From contig JBAYZQ010000025.1 in the NCBI GenBank assembly GCA_041672385.1, forward strand, positions 1 to 19,680: DNA of 19,680 nucleotides, given 5' to 3'. Position 1 is the first letter of the stretch. Each line of letters starts with the position of its first letter. The DNA comes from JBAYZQ01 sp041672385 (GTDB taxonomy: Bacteria > Spirochaetota > Spirochaetia > Sphaerochaetales > Sphaerochaetaceae). Below the pieces are notes generated by a model. It was not told where the DNA came from. It did not search any database and worked only from the letters and a program-made list of their open reading frames with translations. Below, one piece after another: positions 8,327-15,210 of the stretch. The position numbers and the translations under genes were made by a program.

Positions 8327-8527
8327 ACGAAGGAAATTTAAGGGGTTAGTTTTAGATTTAGAACTTATGAGGTTGTAACAAAAAGTCTGTGCCTAGGGTT
8401 GGGATTTTGTATTGAAAATTAAAATATTTATTTTATTTTAAACTTAATTGGCTCTTACCTAATTTTGATGACACTTAAGGAACAAGCGAAAAAGAATAAA
8501 ATTATAATTACAGATGATATATAAATT

Positions 8528-8600
8528 CGGGCTGGGCGGATTTGAACCGCCGACCCCATGTCCCCCAGACATGTACGCTAAACCCCTGCGCTACAGCCCG
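8528..8600 (-). tRNA. tRNA-Pro (anticodon GGG)
   Basis: The minus strand folds into a complete 73-base cloverleaf. The acceptor is CGGGCTG with CAGCCCG, and the D arm is GCGC/GCGT. The anticodon stem is CATGT/ACATG, with loop CTGGGGG placing GGG at positions 34-36. The variable loop is GGGTC. The T arm is GGCGG-TTCAAAT-CCGCC. The 3' CCA is not encoded and would be added enzymatically. The anticodon GGG reads the proline codon CCC (and CCU by wobble). It follows the membrane-protein gene by 54 bases and has its own promoter there. tRNA genes are frequent integration sites, but no duplicated 3' end was found in the window. Confidence 0.96.
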
Positions 8601-8613
8601 TAATCTTAAGAAA

Positions 8614-8642
8614 AATTTAAAACAGTTTACAAATTATGTCAA
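8614..8642 (-). promoter_or_regulatory. Promoter of tRNA-Pro
   Basis: On the minus strand a consensus TTGACA (8642-8637) is followed after exactly 17 bases by TAAATT (8619-8614). The -10 element ends 13 bases before the mature tRNA 5' end, as expected for a tRNA promoter. Confidence 0.7.
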
Positions 8643-8654
8643 TTGTTCTTTTTG

Positions 8655-9896
8655 TTAAAGTGTAAATAAAACAAATAACCAGTGAGCAGAGATACCTGAT
8701 ATTAAACCACCGAGGGTATGACAAAAGATTGCCTTTCCTGTTAGTTTTTTGCAATTTAAGGCATCCATCATTGCTACATGTGTTGATAAGTATCCACTCC
8801 AACACATGCTCATAGCGGTGAATACTGCGATGTCATTTGCATGAGCATAACCATTGGCTACTAGTGAGGGAATTAAACCTATCGCAGCTCCAGCTGCTCC
8901 CATTGCTGTTATGGGAACTGCAATACACTCGGAAGATGTAAAGCCAAACAAAGGGTTTAAAATAAAACTTATTTTTTCTCCCAAGAAGGGAAGAAAACCT
9001 ACTCCTTCAAAAGCACTTCCTGTATAAACTCCTCCATCAGATGGTCCTTTTGTAAGAATCATAACAAAGGTACAAATTATTATTACACCAGGAATTATTG
9101 CCATTCCCATATCAACTCCGCTTTTACCGCCAGTTAGCATAGAATCTAAAAATCTTGAACCAACATTACCTTCACGTATTTTGCGAAATTTTGTTCTATC
9201 AAATTTAGAAGTTTCCTCTTCAGGATCACACATATCAAGTGTCCCATAAGTTGATTTTGAATAGTGTAACAATAATCTTGTGCAAAAAATTGAACCTATA
9301 AATGCTCCAAGATTCCCAATTAATGCGGCTTGAATGAAATTTTCATTTTCAGGAGATTTTAAGCCAATCATAAAAGCAGTTATTATTAATCCCATACCAA
9401 AACTTGTTCCAATTTCGGTAAGTCCAGGTAATTGATATCTACGAAAACAATGCCTAAATTCTTTATCATCTGCCAGAGTTAAAACTGCTGGATTATCTGA
9501 AAGATAAGGAGCAATTATTCCTAAGACGGAAGCTCCTGGAAGTCCATATAGTGGTTTCATTAGGGGAGAAAGTATTCTATCAAGTAAACAAACTACTCCG
9601 AATTCTGAAAATAAACCTGAAACAGCACCGGCTAATACAGCAATTGCCATTATATAGAAGACTGTTTTTATTAAGAGTTGATAGGCAGTATTCATTATGG
9701 TATTCATCAAATTAACACCACCCATTTTATTTCCAACTACAACAAAAAATAAAATAAAAAGAGTCAGAAATATAAAAACTTCTGGGCTCTTTTTAGGTTT
9801 ATAATCTAGCTTTGTACTTTTCTTAAGTTTCTCTTTTAAAGAAGGTTTAGAGGAAAAGGCGATATTCAAAAATAAGCTAATTTTAAAAACATCCAT
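8655..9896 (-). CDS. Gate-domain (nucleoside-recognition-like) multipass membrane protein, CD0519/CD1768-like; candidate ornithine/citrulline/proline transporter
   Basis: This 413-residue protein has about 8-10 hydrophobic segments. The first (about 42-57) follows a basic cytoplasmic N-terminus, and the last ends at residue 413. The middle holds the Gate-type pattern YLSDNPAVLTLADDKEF and GLTEIGTSFGMGLIITAF; similar segments recur in the C-terminal half (GFTSSECIAVPITAMGAAGA). It resembles what databases call the CD0519/CD1768 membrane family, recalled from memory. The substrate is not established for that family. As third gene of an operon with ornithine carbamoyltransferase and ornithine cyclodeaminase, 20 bases behind the latter, it most likely moves a substrate or product of that pathway. 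AAGGGGAT precedes ATG 9896. The long basic leader before the first membrane segment is unusual. Confidence 0.78.
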   Translation of the reverse strand: MDVFKISLFLNIAFSSKPSLKEKLKKSTKLDYKPKKSPEVFIFLTLFILFFVVVGNKMGGVNLMNTIMNTAYQLLIKTVFYIMAIAVLAGAVSGLFSEFGVVCLLDRILSPLMKPLYGLPGASVLGIIAPYLSDNPAVLTLADDKEFRHCFRRYQLPGLTEIGTSFGMGLIITAFMIGLKSPENENFIQAALIGNLGAFIGSIFCTRLLLHYSKSTYGTLDMCDPEEETSKFDRTKFRKIREGNVGSRFLDSMLTGGKSGVDMGMAIIPGVIIICTFVMILTKGPSDGGVYTGSAFEGVGFLPFLGEKISFILNPLFGFTSSECIAVPITAMGAAGAAIGLIPSLVANGYAHANDIAVFTAMSMCWSGYLSTHVAMMDALNCKKLTGKAIFCHTLGGLISGISAHWLFVLFTL

Positions 9897-9916
9897 TTTA
9901 TAATCCCCTTAGGAAA

Positions 9917-11020
9917 TTAAATTACATTTAAACCTGAGGCAACTTTTGTAATGAAATCCTGAACGTTTGTTACCATGGTTGTAGCACTTAAAGATCCTCT
10001 ATCAATTAATTTGTTAACTACAAATTCATCAGCATCAATTGAATAAAAATATAATGGCCTAATAACTCCGTCTTTTTGTTTTCTAAATGATGGGGTCATA
10101 TTTCCCGTAGCAATAGTGTGAAGCATTGTTGCCAAAGTTATAACAGTTGTAGCCTTTTTGACTTGTTCCCTCATTGCCATTTGTCCTTGATAAGCATCTG
10201 CAATAACCTCTGGTAAAGGTCCATCGTCTCTTATTGATGAAGTAAGAACAATTGGAATATTGTTCTTAACACAACTGTAAATAATTCCATTGTCTATTTT
10301 TTCATTTTCAATAAAAGCGGGTATTGAACCTGCTTCTCTAACTTTGTTATCAACATCTAGATGATTATAATGACCATTAGGTTGTGATTCTTGGGTATAA
10401 ATATCTTGACCTAAGGCTGTATGAAAATAGGCACCTTCTAAATCATGAGTTGCAAGTGCATTGCCTGCCATTAAAGCTTGGCAATAGCCATTCTCAACAA
10501 GAGCTTGCATTGTTGAACGGGCCTTTGCATCAAAGGAAAAAGCAGGTCCCATAACCCAAACAACATATCCCTCATTGGCTTTTTCATATTTTAATAGGCT
10601 AATTAATTTATCATAATCTTTAGAATAAGAGGTTTCTCTACTTCGCCCTTGGCGAAAGACGAATTGATCATCTAGTTTGCTTTGAGCTTTTGCTTCGAAT
10701 CCATGACACCACATGTAAATTCCTTCTTCAGCTTTTTCAGTTCGTCCAATTATAACCTTTTGGCCTTTTTCCAGATTTCTGTTTTCAACTACCATTAGCT
10801 TTCCATCTTCAGAAAGAACTACAGAAGAATCCATTCTTGACTCTTCTGCTAAAAGCCATTTTCCGTTTATTTTAAAATACTCAGGGTACATAGAGGTGGA
10901 ATGAAAATTATTAGGAGCCACCCCATCTAGAGTAACTTCCTTAAGTTTTGCATTGGGGGCATCTACAAATAATGGCTTGGTAAAATCAGGTTCATGATAC
11001 TTTGGTAGTTGAAATTTCAT
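9917..11020 (-). CDS. Ornithine cyclodeaminase of the archaeal/AgrE C-terminal (TIGR00300) type
   Basis: This 367-residue protein is not the common mu-crystallin-type cyclodeaminase. It matches the family shared by methanogen ornithine cyclodeaminase and the C-terminal half of cyanobacterial AgrE/ArgZ. Motifs are NNFHSTS (37-43), a Rossmann-like entry VVWVMGPAFSFDAKA (153-167), ALMAGNALATHDLEGAYF (182-199), GSIPAFIE (231-238), TSSIRDDGPLPEVIADAYQ (260-278), LATMLHTIATGN (296-307) and NKLIDRGSLSATTMVTNV (336-353). Such enzymes use NAD(H) to convert L-ornithine to L-proline and ammonia. The usual N-terminal domain of about 90 residues is reduced to 37, while an insert at 101-145 is present. It lies 12 bases after ornithine carbamoyltransferase, which makes ornithine, so the context supports the call. 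The ATG at 11020 has AGGA about 10 bases upstream. Confidence 0.8.
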   Translation of the reverse strand: MKFQLPKYHEPDFTKPLFVDAPNAKLKEVTLDGVAPNNFHSTSMYPEYFKINGKWLLAEESRMDSSVVLSEDGKLMVVENRNLEKGQKVIIGRTEKAEEGIYMWCHGFEAKAQSKLDDQFVFRQGRSRETSYSKDYDKLISLLKYEKANEGYVVWVMGPAFSFDAKARSTMQALVENGYCQALMAGNALATHDLEGAYFHTALGQDIYTQESQPNGHYNHLDVDNKVREAGSIPAFIENEKIDNGIIYSCVKNNIPIVLTSSIRDDGPLPEVIADAYQGQMAMREQVKKATTVITLATMLHTIATGNMTPSFRKQKDGVIRPLYFYSIDADEFVVNKLIDRGSLSATTMVTNVQDFITKVASGLNVI

Positions 11021-11032
11021 TTTCTTTTCTTC

Positions 11033-12025
11033 CTATTTTAACATTGCGTACATCATAGCTTTAATTGTATGCATTCGATTTTCAGCTTCATCAAACACAA
11101 CTGACTTAGGTCCTTCAAAAACTTCATCAGTAACTTCCATTTGATTGATTTTGAATTTTTCAGCAATCTTTGCTCCTACTACAGTTTTTGTATCATGGAA
11201 AGAAGGCAAACAATGCATGAAAATTGCTTCTGGTTTTGCATTTGCCATTGCTTTTGCATTAACTTGATAAGGAGTAAGTAGCTTAATTCTTTCTTCCCAT
11301 ACCTCATCTGGTTCTCCCATTGAAACCCAAATATCAGTATAAATTACATCGGCATTTGTGGTTCCTTTCTTTACATCTTCAGTTAAAGTTACTGTACAAT
11401 GATTTTCTTTTGCAATATTTTGACAAGTTTCAATCAATTCTTTTGAAGGAAATAACTCTTTTGGGGCACAAGCTGTAAAATTAAGGCCTAACATTGCACA
11501 AGCAACCATAAGAGAGTTGCCCATATTATTTCTTGCATCTCCCATGTAGGTAAAATTTATTCCTTTAAGCTTTCCAAGTTTTTCTTCAATGGTAAGCATA
11601 TCGGCTAGCATTTGAGTTGGATGAAACTGGTCTGTAAGTCCATTAAATACTGGTACTCCAGAAAACTTAGCAAGTTCTTCAACAATGGATTGATTATAGC
11701 CTCTATATTCTATTGCATCATACATCCGTCCTAATACCCTTGCAGTGTCAGCAATACTTTCTTTTTTACCCATTTGACTGCTACCAGGATCAAGGTAGGT
11801 TACGCCCATTCCAAGGTCCATTCCAGCAACTTCAAAGGAACATCTAGTTCTTGTTGAAGTTTTTTCAAATAATAAAACTATATTTTTACCTTCAAGATAT
11901 TTATGAGGCGTACCTGCTCGTTTTAAATTCTTAAAATTCTTTGAAAGGTCAAGTAAATAACGTAAATCAGTTGTTTTAAAATCAAGAAGTTTTAGAAAAC
12001 TTCGTCCGCTTAAATTTATTGGCAT
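11033..12025 (-). CDS. arcB: Ornithine carbamoyltransferase, catabolic (ArcB-like)
   Basis: This 330-residue protein has all the signature sites: carbamoyl-phosphate loop STRTR (57-61), HPTQ (135-138), ornithine loop SMGE (235-238) and HCLP with the catalytic cysteine (271-274). The C-terminus EVFEGPKSVVFDEAENRMH is of the ArcB/ArgF type with length 330-335. It interconverts ornithine + carbamoyl phosphate and citrulline + phosphate in the cytoplasm. Direction cannot be read from sequence alone. The next gene, an ornithine cyclodeaminase, argues for citrulline breakdown and against arginine synthesis, and no other arg gene is near. It is the first gene of a three-gene operon. AGGAG precedes ATG 12025. 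Confidence 0.93.
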   Translation of the reverse strand: MPINLSGRSFLKLLDFKTTDLRYLLDLSKNFKNLKRAGTPHKYLEGKNIVLLFEKTSTRTRCSFEVAGMDLGMGVTYLDPGSSQMGKKESIADTARVLGRMYDAIEYRGYNQSIVEELAKFSGVPVFNGLTDQFHPTQMLADMLTIEEKLGKLKGINFTYMGDARNNMGNSLMVACAMLGLNFTACAPKELFPSKELIETCQNIAKENHCTVTLTEDVKKGTTNADVIYTDIWVSMGEPDEVWEERIKLLTPYQVNAKAMANAKPEAIFMHCLPSFHDTKTVVGAKIAEKFKINQMEVTDEVFEGPKSVVFDEAENRMHTIKAMMYAMLK

Positions 12026-12284
12026 TCTATTCTCCTAATAAAACTATTTCATCAAGCTTACTGTATCTTATCTTATGTCAGGATTCACGACATTCACATA
12101 TTAATTAATTGTATTATTTTTTGCAAATTTTATTATATTTATTTTCAAAATGGCTGAAATTTAAAGAAAAATAAAAATTAAGTAAATATATTTGATAAAA
12201 AATATACAACAAAAAAAATCAATATTGTCTGTTATATGGACAGTTATAAAGAAAAGATGTAGCATAAAATCAAAGGTAAAGCTT
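12026..12284. promoter_or_regulatory. Divergent control region between the carbamoyltransferase operon and the AraC-type regulator
   Basis: This 259-base stretch separates two divergent starts. It holds the operon promoter (entered separately) and an interrupted inverted repeat TTTCA (12143-12147)/TGAAA (12155-12159) that could be an operator. Because the -35 hexamer TTGCAA is itself a palindrome, it may serve either strand. No gene is seen here. A TTG-started reading of the regulator from 12192 would lie partly in it, but lacks a ribosome site. Confidence 0.5.
12098..12126 (-). promoter_or_regulatory. Promoter of the carbamoyltransferase-cyclodeaminase-transporter operon
   Basis: On the minus strand TTGCAA (12126-12121) and TAATAT (12103-12098) are spaced by exactly 17 bases. 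They lie about 73 bases before the first start codon, giving a leader of roughly 65 bases that ends in the AGGAG ribosome site. Confidence 0.55.
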
Positions 12285-13514
12285 ATGACAGAAAGAGTAA
12301 AACTTCAAAATCCTAGAAAGTCAAAATGGACAACTAATAAACTTTTTAGTTTGGATACAGAAGTTATAGAAGATAAAACCACTCCATTGATACATCAAGA
12401 AGCAAGATTTCTTTTTGTTAGAAAAGGCGAGGGGACCATTAGAATTCATGGAAAAAATTATAAACTTGAAAAAGGTGTTTTGGTAGCCATTCTTCCTTGG
12501 GAAATTTCAGAGGTAATTGAAGTTAAGATTCCCTTACAATATTATCTTCTCATCTATAATTTTGAAATGGTTATTCGTCTTTTAAAATCTTACTATAATG
12601 CGGAAAACCTCCCAGTTGATATAATAAAAAGTTTTTCAGTTTCTGCTTCAGCAAAAGGTGATAAACAACAGACCGAAAAAATTCTTGGAGTTTTCGAAGA
12701 TTTAAGAGAAGAAATTGGACTTGAAAGTGTTTGTTTGAAAGAAGAAAATCCTAATTTTGGATCAATTTGTGTAATTAATCATATTGTATATCTTATGATT
12801 TTATTTTCACGTATTCATGAACCTTCGTTATCTGAAAATACTCCAAATGATATTCTTTTATTCATTTTTTCTCATTTAAGTGAAAAGATTACGTTAAAAT
12901 CACTTTCTCAGCATTTTTTTGTCGAAGAAAAGGATATTAGTCGTTTTATTAAGGATTTGACTGGTCTAACTCTTGCAAAACTTTGTCATGAAATGAAAAT
13001 TTATAGAGCTGCGAGTTTTTTGCTTTATACTGATTTCACCGTGGAAGAACTTTCACAAATGCTTGGTTATTTTGATTCTGCTCACATTTCAAAAGTATTT
13101 AATGCTAGAATTGGAATGAATCTAACTGAATACAGAAAAACTTATCAAAATGTTAGTAAAATTTGTAAAATCAAAGAAAGTAAAATGGCCTATACTGCTG
13201 TAAATTATATTTACCGTAATTACGCTGAGGATCTTAATGTGACGGATGTTTCCAAAGAGTTAGGAGTTAGCGAGAAATACTTAAATAGAATATTGTTATA
13301 TCAAGTAGAGAAGAACTTTTCTGATTTTTTAAATGAAGTTAGAATAAATGAAGCTTGTCGTCTTTTACTTAATACTGATAATACTATATTAGATATTGCA
13401 ATTTCTGTTGGCTATAATAATGATAGAACTTTTACTAGAAATTTTCTTTCAAGGAAAGTAATGCTTCCAAGTGAATTTAGGAAAAAAGTTACAATTCAAA
13501 AAATAAAAAAATGA
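12285..13514 (+). CDS. AraC-family regulator with two tandem AraC DNA-binding domains
   Basis: The protein is 409 residues from ATG 12285, chosen because AAAGG lies 8 bases upstream; a TTG at 12192 would add 31 residues without a ribosome site. Residues about 20-90 form a cupin-like sensor (ARFLFVRKGEGTIRIHGKNY). Residues 190-285 are one AraC module, with helix LKSLSQHFFVEEKDISRFIK and LSQMLGYFDSAHISKVFNAR. Residues 302-400 are a second complete module, with VTDVSKELGVSEKYLNRIL and DIAISVGYNNDRTFTRNF. AraC proteins normally have one such module at the C-terminus. The gene is divergent from the ornithine operon and is its likely regulator, probably responding to an amino acid of that pathway. 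Each module could read a separate half-site, so one chain might bind like a dimer. Confidence 0.85.
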   Translation: MTERVKLQNPRKSKWTTNKLFSLDTEVIEDKTTPLIHQEARFLFVRKGEGTIRIHGKNYKLEKGVLVAILPWEISEVIEVKIPLQYYLLIYNFEMVIRLLKSYYNAENLPVDIIKSFSVSASAKGDKQQTEKILGVFEDLREEIGLESVCLKEENPNFGSICVINHIVYLMILFSRIHEPSLSENTPNDILLFIFSHLSEKITLKSLSQHFFVEEKDISRFIKDLTGLTLAKLCHEMKIYRAASFLLYTDFTVEELSQMLGYFDSAHISKVFNARIGMNLTEYRKTYQNVSKICKIKESKMAYTAVNYIYRNYAEDLNVTDVSKELGVSEKYLNRILLYQVEKNFSDFLNEVRINEACRLLLNTDNTILDIAISVGYNNDRTFTRNFLSRKVMLPSEFRKKVTIQKIKK

Positions 13515-13556
13515 TAAATAGCTCTTTAAATACATTAAATGCCATTAGTAATTAAT

Positions 13557-13595
13557 AAAACCTCCTAATCATTGATAAATTAGGAGGTTTTGTTA
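13557..13595 (+). terminator. Strong terminator after the AraC-type regulator
   Basis: AAAACCTCCTAAT (13557-13569) pairs perfectly over 13 bases with ATTAGGAGGTTTT (13579-13591), with a 9-base loop, and the T-rich tail continues. The arms carry A and T runs on both sides, so it could act in both directions. Confidence 0.85.
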
Positions 13596-13719
13596 TATTT
13601 GGATTTGAGAGATAGGGATGAAATATGAGAATCTTACTCAAAGATAATCTTACATATTGAAAAAGTTTAAAGACAATTCTGATATAATAATAAAAGTGAG
13701 AGAGATACAAAATATTTTT

Positions 13720-13776
13720 AGTGCTAATATATTAAACAAAACTTGCTAATTTAGATTATAAGTGTTGATATATTAA
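13720..13776 (+). promoter_or_regulatory. Duplicated 16-bp motif upstream of hipB (candidate HipB operator)
   Basis: AGTGCTAATATATTAA (13720-13735) and AGTGTTGATATATTAA (13761-13776) match at 14 of 16 bases and start 41 bases apart, close to four helical turns. The first contains the perfect palindrome TAATATATTA. The second ends two bases before the hipB start codon and lies where a ribosome site would be expected. HipB proteins autoregulate through repeated operators; that these are the sites is inference. Confidence 0.5.
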
Positions 13777-13778
13777 CT

Positions 13779-14054
13779 ATGAATAGTAATGAATTAAATG
13801 AAATAAAAACTCCTGTTGAAATTGAACTTGATTTAGCAAATCGAATAAAATCCATTCGAAGAGTAAAGAAAATATCTCAGAAGAAACTCGCTGAAAAGTC
13901 GGGTGTAAGTTTTGGCTCAATTAGGCGTTTTGAAGCTTCGGGAAATATTTCATTACTTTCTCTAATAAAAATTTCTATTGCTCTTGGCAGACAAAAAGAA
14001 TTTGCTTCAATTGAGGAGGTTATAAAGTATGAAAGAAATAGAACAAAATCTTAG
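13779..14054 (+). CDS. hipB: HipB-like antitoxin, XRE-family HTH protein
   Basis: This 91-residue protein has an XRE helix-turn-helix at about residues 20-75 (RIKSIRRVKKISQKKLAEK, GVSFGSIRRFEASG, LIKISIALG). Size and position directly before hipA identify it as the antitoxin and autorepressor of a hipBA module. It should bind HipA and DNA together. Its 3' end overlaps hipA by 26 bases, which suggests coupled translation. No ribosome site is evident at ATG 13779, whereas hipA has a perfect AGGAGG. Weak antitoxin initiation beside a strong toxin site is unusual, so a leaderless transcript or a different start may apply. Confidence 0.85.
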   Translation: MNSNELNEIKTPVEIELDLANRIKSIRRVKKISQKKLAEKSGVSFGSIRRFEASGNISLLSLIKISIALGRQKEFASIEEVIKYERNRTKS

Positions 14055-15156
14055 TGAAGTGGAAGTCTACTTGAACTCTCAAAAGGTAGGGGAATTGGCA
14101 TTATTTGATCGTTTTCGTATAGCCTTTCAATATGATAATGATTTTATTAAAAATGGGTTTTCAATTTGTCCAACAAATCTTCCGTTAACAAAGCAAGTTT
14201 TTATTGCAGAATATGAACCTTTTAAAGGACTTTTTGGAGTTTTTAATGACAGTTTGCCGGATGGTTGGGGCCAGTTATTAGTTGATAGATTTTTACGAAA
14301 AGAGGGAATTGATTTTTCAAGTATTAATCCTCTTTCTTGTTTATCATTTTTAAATTCTAGTTCTAAGGGAGCTTTAGAATACAAGCCTTCCAATAGTTTT
14401 GATGGGTATAATTCTTTTCCTGATTTAGATAAATTGAATACTTCTTGTCAAACAGTTTTGGATTCTTCGTTTACTAATGAAACTTTAGATTCTCTATTTA
14501 TAATGGGAGGTTCCAGTGGAGGCGCTGGGCCTAAAATAAACGCAACAATAAATAATGAAGAGTGGATAATTAAATTCCCTTCATCTTTTGATAATTTTGA
14601 AATAGGTGAAGAAGAATATGACTATTCTCTTTGTGCAAAGGAGTGTGGAATTGAAATTTCTGAAACAAAACTTTTTGAATCTAAGAATTGTGCAGGTTAT
14701 TTTGGAACAAAAAGATTTGATCGAAAGAATGGAAAAAGAATCCATATGGTAAGCTCTAGTGGTCTTTTACAGGTATCACATACTGTTCCTTCGCTAGATT
14801 ATCTTTCATTGTTAAAGTTAACTCAATTTCTTACTAAATCAGAACCAGAGAGTTTTCAGTTGTTTAAAAGGGCTTGCTTTAATGTTTTTTCTCATAATCG
14901 TGATGATCACTCAAATAATTTTGCTTTCCTTTGTGAAGGAGGGGCATGGAGATTATCACCAGCTTATGATCTAACTTATAGCAATTCTATTAGTGGTCAA
15001 CATGCTACGACTGTGAATGGTAATGGTATTAATCCTGGGAAAAAAGATTTGCTAATGCTCTCTTATAAAATTGGAATAAAAAAATCAAAAGCTATTAGTG
15101 CAATAGAAGAGATTGAAACTTTAGTGCATCAAAGATTAGAAAAATACTTTAAATAA
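14029..15156 (+). CDS. hipA: HipA-family serine/threonine kinase toxin
   Basis: This 375-residue protein (shorter than the 440 of E. coli HipA) has the family core. Residues about 10-95 form the N-terminal subdomain, with FNDSLPDGWG (72-81). The phosphate-binding loop GGSSGGAGPK is at 160-169, and an ATP-binding lysine sits in IIKFP (Lys182). The catalytic loop SHNRDDHSNNFAF is at 288-300, with Asp and Asn metal/base residues, followed by SPAYDL with Asp314. All key sites are intact, so it should be an active kinase. Known HipA toxins phosphorylate aminoacyl-tRNA synthetases, and this one's target is unknown. The start at 14029 is set by AGGAGG nine bases upstream inside hipB. Confidence 0.9.
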   Translation: MKEIEQNLSEVEVYLNSQKVGELALFDRFRIAFQYDNDFIKNGFSICPTNLPLTKQVFIAEYEPFKGLFGVFNDSLPDGWGQLLVDRFLRKEGIDFSSINPLSCLSFLNSSSKGALEYKPSNSFDGYNSFPDLDKLNTSCQTVLDSSFTNETLDSLFIMGGSSGGAGPKINATINNEEWIIKFPSSFDNFEIGEEEYDYSLCAKECGIEISETKLFESKNCAGYFGTKRFDRKNGKRIHMVSSSGLLQVSHTVPSLDYLSLLKLTQFLTKSEPESFQLFKRACFNVFSHNRDDHSNNFAFLCEGGAWRLSPAYDLTYSNSISGQHATTVNGNGINPGKKDLLMLSYKIGIKKSKAISAIEEIETLVHQRLEKYFK

Positions 15157-15210
15157 AAGTATTCTCCTAAAGTATAAGATGATTTTATTAAATTTAGCTT
15201 GTGTTGGAAT

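Noticed and set aside
8468..8524. Tiny plus-strand ORF MTLKEQAKKNKIIITDDI
   Set aside because: Only 18 codons, no clear ribosome site, and it runs into the tRNA region. It may be a truncated gene start but cannot be supported.
8528..8600. Integration (att) duplication of the tRNA-Pro 3' end
   Set aside because: I looked for a second copy of the T arm/acceptor sequence in the window and saw none, so no attachment site is claimed.
12192..12284. N-terminal 31-residue extension of the AraC-type regulator from TTG
   Set aside because: No ribosome site, and the residues are unlike a sensor domain. ATG 12285 has AAAGG at suitable spacing.
15143..15163. AATACTTT/AAAGTATT hairpin over the hipA stop codon
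   Set aside because: AT-only stem with no T-run on the plus strand; not convincing as a terminator.
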